Origin: Plantago elongata
Lineage: Eukaryota; Streptophyta; Magnoliopsida; Lamiales; Plantaginaceae
Assembly: GCA_036897095.1 (NCBI GenBank)
Contig: JAYMSP010001679.1
Coordinates: forward strand, 1-29,704
DNA length: 29,704 nt
Direction of reading: 5' to 3'
Position numbers and translations under genes: made by a program. Positions 21,491 through 29,704 of the stretch are shown here, piece after piece (position 1 is the stretch's first letter; every line of letters starts with the position of its first letter). The notes below the pieces were generated by a model. That model was given only the letters and a program-made list of their open reading frames with translations, made no database searches and was not told where the DNA came from.

Positions 21491-22658
21491 ATGAATCCAG
21501 GTGGAGGTGGATACTGATCCATTGAATGGTGGCTGGTGTGAAGGAGGTGGTGATCAAGCTGCTAGTGATGTGTTTACGCAGGGTGGATCGGATAGCTACT
21601 TCATGGGCAGTAACGGAACTGCAACTCAAGGATGGCGAAGTGGATCAAGTGTTGCGTATTACAATCAATCAACGGGTGATGACAAATTGACTTGAAACAA
21701 TCGAGACGAAATTGAGGAGATCAAGAATTTAGAGTATCACAAGTGGACACCTGCTGAAGAGGTACAACTAATTGAGGCGATGAAAATAGCTAAACTAGCT
21801 GGCCACAAATCACCACAAGACTTCAAGAAAACAGGGTGGCCTTGCATCCTTGCACACATGAAGTTTCAGTTTCCTGGAACAAACATAACGGAGGAAAATA
21901 TCACAAACCATGTGAATACTTGGCGTAAGACATTTAGTGGTGTTCTTGACATTAAGAGCATGAGTGGTACTGGTTGGTGTGATGTGAATCAAAGATTCGA
22001 TTGTACACAGAAAGTTTGGTTGGATGCTTGCAAGGTAAAATTCTTGAGTTACTATATATCAATCATTTAATGCATTTAAATATGAGTGCATTCACCATTT
22101 CACCTTTTAATATTAATGGTATGTTGTCCAGAAACATGGGAAGCTGCTAAAAGGAAAGAGAAGGAAACATTGGTAGTACTTCCGTGACTGGGTGGAGATT
22201 TATGGATCCCACCGTGCTTCAGGGAACAAGGTAATTGATTTTCAATCTGCAGCGTCGAAGGTTCTTGCTCATGTAAGTACAAGAACATTGTTGGAGATTC
22301 TGTAACCATTAATGAGGATGGCGTAGCAGAGACGAGTAGCACTGTGGGTGGTGGTAATGAATCAACTGGCCAACTGGGGGCAGTAAGCGTTGTAGGAGAA
22401 CTGCTGCGGATTTTTGATTCAGAATTCATCGAGCAAATGAAGACGATGATAGGACCCCCACCAGTCTCAAGTATCGGTGAAGATGGCAAGGATTTGAGGA
22501 CACGGCGTATTGAAGGACTTGATGTGGAGTTGCAGAAATATCGAGTTGGCTACTCGTGATAGATTAATAGTTGGGATACCATAGCAACGGGAAAAGGTAA
22601 GCTAGAGCACTTCTGCTCACTGTCCGAACAAGATCGCGAAGAATATGTCAAGGTTTAG
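21491..22658 (+). pseudogene. PIF/Harbinger Myb/SANT-like accessory protein relic
   Basis: ATG 21491 opens MNPGGGG and then the frame shifts. The next frame gives a Gly/Ser-rich region and a TGA stop at about 21693. The domain KWTPAEEVQLIEAMKIAKL to WLDACK follows, typical of the Myb/SANT-like proteins paired with plant PIF transposases. An intron begins at the GTAAAA after DACK (near 22035) and ends at the CCAG near 22130; KHGKLLKGKRRKHW follows, then a TAG stop, then YFRDWVEIYGSHRASGNKVI. A frameshift near 22273 leads to KNIVGDSVTINEDGVAETSS. The end is an LSEQDREEYVKV-like tail with stop at 22658. At least two nonsense codons and two frameshifts show it is dead. Confidence 0.85.
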
Positions 22659-22915
22659 CTAACAAAAATGAACAGACCTATGTTACATAATGAGAATCAT
22701 GGATAATTAATTTATCAAAATTGAGTTGGTAGGCAAGAATAATTCCTGTTGTAATCGCCACTAATTATGCTGTGTTAATATTCGTCCTTCCAAGGAAGGC
22801 TGCAGCGGCTCGGACAAAATTTCCATTAGCATCTCTCATAATGCAACCAATTCTCTGTCCGTGTTGAGGGTGAAAGTTCCGGCAGGATGAGGTTTCTACT
22901 TGCAAGGAATTTTGA

Positions 22916-23059
22916 GACTGATTGATATAAATTTTGAATGTGGATTTTGGTGAAATTGTGTTTGGAATGAAATTGAAACGGGGTATTTAAATTGTATTTT
23001 AAACAAAATCACTGTTCATCGAGCCAAATTGACCGATTGCAATTACTTGACAAACAGCC
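22916..23059 (+). mobile_element. MITE copy B of the three-copy family
   Basis: It starts GACTGATTGATATAAATTTT and ends GACAAACAGCC. The interior TGAAATTGTGTTTGGAATGA matches copy A (1840-1997) almost exactly over that block, and both share ATCACTGT and a GCCAAAT block before the end. It lies between the Harbinger relic and the LINE fragment. Confidence 0.6.
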
Positions 23060-23180
23060 AGATTTTAATTATATATTGTTTTTTCTTATTAAGAAGGACA
23101 AAATAATCTTTAGCCATTTTGTGGATCTCATTCTTAAGTTTAAACACCGAAATCTCCTGATGAACAAAAAGTTTAGCGTT

Positions 23181-23600
23181 TCACGCTTTCCAAATACACC
23201 AAATAGCAGTGATCCAGATAGGTTGAGAAGGGTTATTAGTAGGAGATTGGAAGATCATCTTATAAAGGGTATCATAATTATTATTATACGGTAACATTCT
23301 ACTTAGGTTATCGAAAGCAGAGCATTCCAAGGAAATGTGGTGAAGGGATTCATCGTGTTTGTTACAAAGAGAGCAAACAGGGGAGTCGATGATTGTCTGT
23401 TTGAAAAGCTTTTGAGCAGTAGGAACTTTGTCATGGAGGGCTGTCCAAAGCAAGAATCAAATATGAGGAATGATTTTGAGATCCCATATTCAAATCCAAG
23501 ACCAATTAGTATTTGGTGAAAGATCCTTATTAATAAATAGTTGTTGGCACTTATTAAAGCGAAGGATCCAGACTTATTGAAACCCCCCACCAAGACATCC
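23181..23600 (-). pseudogene. LINE (non-LTR retrotransposon) zinc-binding domain fragment
   Basis: On minus, 23453-23181 encodes LLWTALHDKVPTAQKLFKQ, then CSLCNKHDESLHHISLECSA and a tail ending ITAIWCIWKA. This is the C-terminal zf-RVT domain found after the reverse transcriptase in plant LINEs, with CxxC-H-C zinc ligands visible. Upstream on minus the frame continues as WSWI and IWDLKIIPHI but is cut by two TGA codons where Trp is expected. The reverse transcriptase itself is absent. Confidence 0.8.
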
Positions 23601-24398
23601 GGATGGGATCGAAGGATCTAGATTACTCAATGAACATACAAATATATTAGAAACAAATAATATTACAGGCTCAGATATCTTAATTTCAAAAGTAAAAGGT
23701 AGAAATTAATAATCTCAATCTATAGTGGAGACAATATTAATAAAGTTTTACATGAATATGACTAAATTATATTTTGCATATTCAATGAGTGTCTTGGTTA
23801 TGTCCAAGTTAATACTATTATCAGCTGAACTTTTTAATTCATTATTTTAATAATAACAAATATTGTATTAAACATATTGATGTGACTGGTTTCTATTTTG
23901 TTGTGTTATTTAATGGTTGATCACACACGTGAGGTGATTAACAACGTATATTACCATCCTAACGTGTTTTGCTAGGTTCGGGCAATTTTACCAGGTTGTC
24001 ATCTCAAATGCACCTCGTTGTGCAATTCAAAATGTCTAGAGACCCTTGTGTAATTCGGAATGACGCATTAATTTACAATTTCAATATAAAATGAACTATC
24101 AAGTAAACACAACCAATCAAACCCCAACATTTCACGGTCAACATGCAATTCAACAACTTACAAATTTAATCGGACCGTTGACGTATTATTACATTCGCAC
24201 TTATGTGTAATTCAACAATGTAAAAACTTTAACATAACTATTAATATATTATTTAAAAATATTGACCACACTAGCGTGCGATTCCTAACCAATCGGTCCG
24301 ACGTTTGACAAACTGGTCATTTAGCTATCCGCCTATCCTGTAATCCTCATTATCCCCTGCAAAAATCCTTGCCTCAAACAAGCAGCAGACCACCAACA
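23601..24398. other. Intergenic: THA8 upstream region
   Basis: AT-rich spacer with no protein-like frame. The proximal part should hold the THA8 promoter and leader. The frame of THA8 is open upstream to 24369 but has no ATG before 24399. Confidence 0.5.
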
Positions 24399-25073
24399 AT
24401 GGCCTCAATTCGCCACCCAAACCTGACACTCCTCACCTCCGCCACTCCAACCATCCGCTCCCACCGCACCGCCACCGTAATCCGCTGCGGCCCACGCGAT
24501 ACCCGCGGCCCGATCATGAAAGGCCGAATTCTATCCAACGAAGCAATCCAAGCCATTCAAGCCCTCAAACGCGCAAACCGAACCGATCCAGCCAATCTCC
24601 CAACCCAAATCCTCTCCCGCCTCATCAAATCCGACCTCACCGCCGCCTTCACGGAGCTTCTGCGCCAGGACCAATGCGCGCTAGCCGCCAGAGTCTTCTC
24701 CACCATCCAATCGGAGTACAGCGCCGATCTCGATTTACACGCCAACTTAGTTCAGGCGTTGGCGAGGAACGGGTTGATGGATGAGATCGACGAGCTCGTT
24801 GCCGGAATGAAGGAGAGTGGGATTGAGTATGGTGAGAGTAGAGGCTTGCTGACGCTGGTGAAGGCGTTGATTGCTGCGGAGAGGAGGGAATCGGTGGTTA
24901 GGGTTTATGGATTGATGAAGAAGGGTGGGTATGAGATGGAGGAGTATTTGGGGAGGGTTTTGAGTAAGGGTTTAAGGAGGCTTGGTGAAGGGGAATTGGC
25001 TGATGAGGTTGATCGGGAATATGCTAGGTTGTATAAAGGTATTTTTGCGAAGCCAAGAGTTGTTAACCGGTGA
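24399..25073 (+). CDS. THA8: THYLAKOID ASSEMBLY 8-like short PPR protein, chloroplast
   Basis: A single exon of 224 residues, starting at the first ATG. The N-terminus (MASIRHPNLTLLTSATPTIR) is rich in Ser, Thr and Arg with no acidic residues, as expected for a chloroplast transit peptide. RCGPRDTRGPIMKGRILSNE and AIQALKRA then lead into helical repeats of the pentatricopeptide type: RLIKSDLTAAFTELLRQDQC, ALAARVFSTIQSEYSADLDL, ANLVQALARNGLMDEIDELV, and ERRESVVRVYGLMKKGGY near the end. These landmarks match THA8, a short PPR protein of about 220 residues that binds RNA and supports splicing of the chloroplast ycf3 intron 2 and trnA intron in maize and Arabidopsis. The closely related THA8-like paralogue is the main alternative. 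The first half of the gene is GC-rich compared with its surroundings. No defect seen. Confidence 0.85.
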   Translation: MASIRHPNLTLLTSATPTIRSHRTATVIRCGPRDTRGPIMKGRILSNEAIQAIQALKRANRTDPANLPTQILSRLIKSDLTAAFTELLRQDQCALAARVFSTIQSEYSADLDLHANLVQALARNGLMDEIDELVAGMKESGIEYGESRGLLTLVKALIAAERRESVVRVYGLMKKGGYEMEEYLGRVLSKGLRRLGEGELADEVDREYARLYKGIFAKPRVVNR

Positions 25074-26027
25074 TGATTCCGATTTTCGAATGCTGGTAAT
25101 TATAAGTACATTCTCAGTGAACGGAGAGGAATGGAACAATATTGGTAGGGGTGGGTGAAGATAGTAGATTTCTGAAAGTTAGAGATACAAAGTTGAGTGA
25201 TGAGCTGAGCTGATATCACATCCACTTTGTAATACTAATACACAGTTGTTTGTCGAAAAAGTTGATTGATTTTCGTTAGGTTATGTTTGAAGCTTGTTGA
25301 GTAATGATGGAGTACATAAAGCTCATTCTGATGATCTGATCTGAGATTGTGGTGTTTACCAAGTCACCGTGGATTGCATCGTGCACCCAGGGATTTAGCA
25401 ATTGAACACTTGAATGTAGATGTTCAAGAAATGTTGTGAACTTTGTAGGTAAGGTAGGACTTGTGTTCTACTATGTCATTGTGTCTAATATGGTGAGTTC
25501 CTCCATCTCTGCAACTGCGAGGAGTCTTTACTTGATATATCTATCCTTGTATCAAAGAAACAAAAAAAAGAACATTTTGGTTTAACAGATTTCCACCTGT
25601 TTCCTTTGGTTACGTCATACAGCTGAGACTGTAATACACTTGATTTCTTTGGTGGGTAGCTGGCCAGTGAGCTTTCTGTCAACTTTGATGAAATGAGCAT
25701 GCATCCAGATTTGTATTGATAGAAAACAAACTGTTTACTGTGAAGAGGAAGCGAGATACCACTGGTAAACAAGAAGCAAATACCACTGGTAAACGGACTA
25801 GCTTTGAATTAAGCAGTTCGGCTAGTGTTGTAGGAGATTATGTGACATGGAAATTTGACTTGACCCTGGATTATAAATCCCTAACCAACAATTTCTAGGT
25901 TATAGTCTCTCATAATCATAAGATTCAATCCTAGCTTGTTTTGGGAGGAGTTAATATCATACTCTTATTTTTTTATAAGGCTGCTTCAGATCATAATAAG
26001 TGTCCAAGGATAGGACGGCCACTGTTA
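25074..26027. other. Intergenic: 3' flank of THA8
   Basis: 3' untranslated region and spacer. The only structure noted is a 15-bp direct repeat, ATACCACTGGTAAAC, at 25756-25770 and 25780-25794. The short open frames here have no family resemblance. Confidence 0.5.
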
Positions 26028-26165
26028 GGCTCTATTCTCTTCGACTGAAAAAACTCATTTTTACTCCGTTCTATTCAGTTCAGTTAAGTTCATCTCTGTT
26101 TAGTTATAATTTTGATTACAGTTCAGTTTCATTCAGTTCAGTAAATTTCAGTAGAAAACAGAGTC
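26028..26165. mobile_element. 138-bp Tourist-like MITE with TTA target duplication
   Basis: The left terminus GGCTCTATTCTCTTCGACTG and the right terminus CAGTAGAAAACAGAGTC form imperfect inverted repeats, and TTA stands directly outside both ends (26025-26027 and 26166-26168). The interior repeats TTCAGTTCAGT-type motifs in both halves. A TTA duplication is the mark of PIF/Harbinger-mobilised Tourist elements. Confidence 0.75.
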
Positions 26166-26168
26166 TTA

Positions 26169-27551
26169 CTCTTGTAAACTCAAATTTAAATAAAAGTTAG
26201 GTTGGCTTATCACAATGAAATTGAATCAAAGAATTGTTAGAAAACTCACTACATACGACAAGGAATTGCATAAATGCACCAGATGGGATGCACCTCCTTA
26301 GTTTTAGTTCGTTAGAAAATATAGATCATTAAAGCTTACGATATAACCGTTCTCGAATAAAATTCGTGAAACGCCTAATCTCATTTCACAATACCTTTCT
26401 TTCCAATTCTCTTTGCTTTGATGGATCGTCGAATTCCTCAATCTTCATTGACGATGGTAAGATCTCCTTCTTTAAGGAGTATGTGGTGGGGATACTTCAA
26501 GTATTCTCTTATGTTCATATCAGCTCCCCACTTTGTGTTCACCACGAGCTCGGGTTCCATGATCCCTTATGTCTTTTGTTGATTGTTGGAGATTCCTCCA
26601 TTTTGCCAATAGTTTTCGAGTTCCTTCAATGATCACCCGAGGCCTTCCCTTTCGTTGGATATTGTTCTTCGCCCACTCCTTGTACTAACATATTGGAAAG
26701 AGAATTGATCCAGATCATAGTGTTCATAGATGATCCCTGTAGTCTATCGATTGTTCGATTCCTAGTATTGTTTTCTCTAACAACCGTAGCAAATTGATTA
26801 TCTAGGAGAGAGATGTCCTCAATGCCTGTCCTTGGTGTTGGATTGGTACTTAATTGTGTTATTTGCGAGCATTTAAGAAATGCAGTGTCTTTGTTCCATC
26901 TTGCTTTGATACTCGAGTAGATTCCTTCCTCTTTCGATATTCAAGTCAATTGCCTTGACTCATCTTGCACGAGGCTCTATATTAGTAGGATCGTCCAATA
27001 ACATAGTTGTCAAACTCACAAGCCGTACACACATCAACCGTCAACGATTTTTGACTTGGAATGTTAATGGGCAGGCCAAACTTCATGAGTCCCGTTTCAT
27101 GCCGATTTAATTTTTAAAAGTTCAATCCCGAATACAAACCAATCCCTAAATGCACTTTCAGCTTGGTCAAAGCCCCTAGCCAGATGGGCCAAATTGCAAC
27201 TCCTAAGTTTGACCACATTGGAGTGTAATGGTGTGCTACACACAAAGCAGGATAGAATCTTGAGATGTGTGCTTCATCCAGCCCACACCCATCAATTCGA
27301 GAAACTCCAACTCCTTTGCCACAAAAATATCGAAGACAGGTGATGAATGAAGTCAAAATAAAAAAGGAAAGGAGAAAAGGAAACAAGTCATTGGACTCAC
27401 CTCGCTTTCCATACAAGTGCGTGGTGTGAAAAAGAGCATTTGATTCTGCAACAACAAACAACAAATATACACATCCACATAGAACAGAAGAGATTCAGAA
27501 GCTTCATTGGGAAGGAAGAAACTAAACCAGAACAGTTCTTATCTAGCAGAA
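26169..27551. other. Intergenic: PEX2 upstream region
   Basis: No supported gene. Open frames at 26366-26632 (plus) and 27114-27464 (minus) lack recognisable domains. Minus-strand translation of about 26630-27000 gives broken pieces of polar sequence interrupted by stops, possibly an old coding relic that I cannot identify. The last few hundred bases should contain the PEX2 promoter and leader. Confidence 0.45.
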
Positions 27552-28804
27552 ATGGATAGACAAACCCTAGCTTCATCCTCGATCAGCGGTACTAATTCTG
27601 TAACTTCTCCACCACCTCAAGATGCCTGGGTCAATGCTTACCACAGCCTTTCTCCTCACTGGCGATCTATCTCCTCTGCTACTAGGGTATTCAATCCATT
27701 TCTCGCTTCAAATTGCTCTTTGTTTTCGTGTTTTTCAAGTTGATGTATCCTATAATGATTCATTATGCTCGTCATTTGATAGACTGTTTATTTCATTATG
27801 CTATTATTTGAATAATTTGAGCTCCTAGTTCCTACAATAGGAATCTTAGTGCTAAGTCGAAAACGTTGAATCTTATTGATTCTGCTTACTTTTGAATGAG
27901 GTTTACCTATACTGATGCCGCTGTTTGCGTTCTAAGTACCTTTACTGAATGTAGTGATAGACTGTTTATTTCATTGATCTTCACGGCTTTAGATGAGAGG
28001 ATTATTCAATCTCAGCATATTTTTTACCAGTGGAGATTGATCTTATGAATGGTATATAGTCTATGCTGTTGTGTGAGATCAGAATTTCATTTCGAAGTTC
28101 CAAATGGGTTTAATTATTGTTAGCAAATCTTATACAAGCCTTTCTGTTGTGCATCTTAAAACTGTACAATCAATAACAGTTACGGGATGGTTAGAACTTT
28201 AACTTGTCACATTAGTGGGAGCGCTATTTCTAAATCACCTTTTTTTCCTTTGATCGGCCTTTTAGTTTATTTTTAACGTAAGTATATGTTGCATTTCCAT
28301 TTGGAGGTAGGATCCTGAAGGAATGTCGGGTACTTAATTATTCAATTGGCCCCTCAACCTAGCTGCATCTTTGTCACTTTATTTATGCATTTATGTATTT
28401 TTGAGATTAATAATTGTGTTTGGTTGGTCTTGCTGCAGGAGATTATCCCGATTGAGATATCTAGAGTTAATCAGGTAGATGCTGGCAGGCTGGATATTGA
28501 AATGTCAGCCATGTTAAAAGAACAGTTGGTAAAGGTTTTCTCTCTGATGAAGGTAAATGTCCTACTTCGAATCTCCTTCCCCTGCCATAGTTCAATAAAT
28601 AATTTGGAAGTTCACAGGCATTTGACCTCCATTCCGTTTTTTGGGATTAGCCAGGAATGCTTTTTCAATATGAAGCTGAACTTGACGCTTTTCTTGAATT
28701 CCTGATATGGAGGTTTTCTATATGGGTTGATAAGCCAACTCCTGGTAATGCTCTTATGAATTTGAGATATAGAGATGAACGCGCAGTTGAAGCTAGGGGA
28801 AAAG
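27552..28804 (+). CDS. PEX2: Peroxisome biogenesis factor 2 (PEX2), N-terminal exons, cut by window end
   Basis: Three exons join in phase: 27552-27686, 28439-28552 and 28651-28804, giving 134 residues plus one base of about 330 expected. Landmarks are DAWVNAYHSL, then ISRVNQVDAGRLDIEMSAML, KEQLVKVFSLMKPGMLFQYE, AELDAFLEFLIWRFSIWVDK and GNALMNLRYRDER. All match the N-terminal part of plant PEX2 (Pex2/Pex12 domain). PEX2 is a RING-type integral peroxisomal membrane protein that works with PEX10 and PEX12 in ubiquitin-dependent recycling of the import receptor PEX5. The C-terminal RING and most membrane segments would be encoded beyond the window. Donor GTAAGT at 28805 opens an intron that does not close before the window ends. 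Start is the first ATG of the frame. Confidence 0.93.
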
Positions 28805-29704
28805 GTAAGTGATTCTCAAGTTGTATGTCCTGTTATCAGTTCATATATGGCACTCTATATAGATGTGGTTCATTATCTGGTAATGCCATACTGGTATATA
28901 ATTAAAGTTACTCAACTCAAGTTATGAGATGTCTTTTGTTCAATAAATACAAGAAAGTTAAGTAGAGACAGGATGTCAGAATCCAAGGAGAAAATGAACA
29001 ATTTTCCGAACCTTGCGTTCTTTGATTTAGTAAGATACACACATCAAATAGATCTCATAGATGACCATTAAATTAAATTAAATTTGATCTTTTAGCTGTA
29101 AAATCTCAACTAGATTGAATTGTTTAATTTCAATCTTATGCCCATGAACTGACATATTACTGACTAGAATTATGGCCTGCTTCATAGTACTGAAATCCAT
29201 TAGATACACAGGTATGGAGTTAATACATGCAATACATTGCGTCAACAGAACTGTTCCTTTTAAAACTGGGGAACTGTATGTTTTTATCTATTTATAGTAA
29301 GCTGTTTAATAGTTAAGTATGTTAGTCATACTTCTTTCTGGAAGCCCTACAGTATCCAACTATCCATAGTGCCAAGAAATCATATTGCTGGATTTCCCCA
29401 TACCCTTCTTGATGTGGATTATTTAGAGTAAAGAATACCTAGACGTACATTTACGTGCGGGTCTGAGTTTCTGAAATTCTTGTATTTTTGCATAAGTCGT
29501 TAACCTTTTTATCTTCGAGGTAAATGTTCTATGTTCAGGGTGTCTTTGCACAAAGAGTGCTACCTTAAATTCCACTGGTCAGTTGAGGGTATTTTTAAGG
29601 GTGCAGTTGTCTCTAAGAAAACTCTTGACTGGGTTGTGCCTCCATAAAGCACATGAAGCCATGAAATTGGGGGGGGGGGGGGGGGGGAGACCTGTGGTTT
29701 GCAA
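28805..29704 (+). other. PEX2 intron 3, incomplete
   Basis: Starts with the strong donor GTAAGT. The next expected PEX2 segment (beginning VRTGLEG in homologues) is not found in any plus frame, so the intron is at least 900 bp. It contains a 19-base G run near the window end. Confidence 0.7.
29669..29687. repeat. Run of 19 G residues
   Basis: Uninterrupted homopolymer G in the PEX2 intron, in otherwise AT-rich sequence. Confidence 0.95.

Larger units (their letters stand above)
20177..22658 (+). mobile_element. Decayed two-gene PIF/Harbinger transposon
   Basis: A DDE (HARBI1-type) transposase relic (20177-21158) is followed in the same orientation by a Myb/SANT-like DNA-binding protein relic (21491-22658). 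This is the standard PIF/Harbinger gene pair, in which the Myb-like protein assists the transposase. Both genes are broken. Terminal inverted repeats and a TTA/TAA target duplication could not be placed, so the coordinates given cover the coding core only. Confidence 0.85.

Noticed and set aside
22100..22489. 129-residue minus frame opposite the Myb-like relic
   Set aside because: A shadow of the plus-strand Harbinger accessory gene, whose recognisable motifs occupy the same bases.
24369..24398. Ten-codon N-terminal extension of THA8
   Set aside because: It would begin with TTG. ATG 24399 gives a normal transit peptide and the expected length.
26366..26632. 88-residue plus frame and broken polar frames on the opposite strand to about 27000
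   Set aside because: No recognisable domain and many stops on the polar side. It may be an old coding relic but cannot be identified by eye.
27114..27464. 116-residue minus frame upstream of PEX2
   Set aside because: No start context, domain or splice continuation, and it overlaps the likely PEX2 promoter.

Overview
This is nuclear DNA of a flowering plant, most likely a eudicot. The genes are split by GT-AG introns, a nuclear tRNA-Ser is present, several genes are plant-specific, and the spaces between genes are AT-rich and full of DNA-transposon relics. An asterid or Lamiales source is only an impression from the protein sequences.

Five host genes can be read. (1) Plus strand, 2200-5396: a four-exon, 430-residue membrane-anchored protein with a methyltransferase-like fold and no function I can name. 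(2) Plus strand, 6146-6227: tRNA-Ser(CGA). (3) Minus strand, 19160-12539: a 14-exon ALF4 gene (glomulin-like, SCF/RBX1 regulator), complete at 584 residues and including a 24-nt microexon. (4) Plus strand, 24399-25073: an intronless THA8-like short PPR protein for chloroplast intron splicing. (5) Plus strand, from 27552: the first three exons of PEX2, a RING peroxin; the rest lies beyond the window. These genes are unrelated in function and do not form a pathway.

Between them lie mobile-element remains: a CACTA end with subterminal palindromes (1-428); a 4.55-kb locus bounded by 85-bp inverted repeats (6291-10840) holding two convergent broken genes, a ULP1-like peptidase and a FAR1/MULE-like protein, laid out like MuDR; a decayed two-gene PIF/Harbinger element (20177-22658); a LINE zinc-binding-domain fragment (about 23181-23600, minus); and at least seven MITEs. 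One MITE sits in the place of the missing catalytic core of the FAR1-like pseudogene.

The most unusual structure is the 6291-10840 locus, where both coding starts lie directly inside the inverted-repeat arms. Nothing here is clearly a wholly new system. All exon boundaries were read by eye from splice sites and reading-frame continuity and have not been checked by alignment or transcripts.
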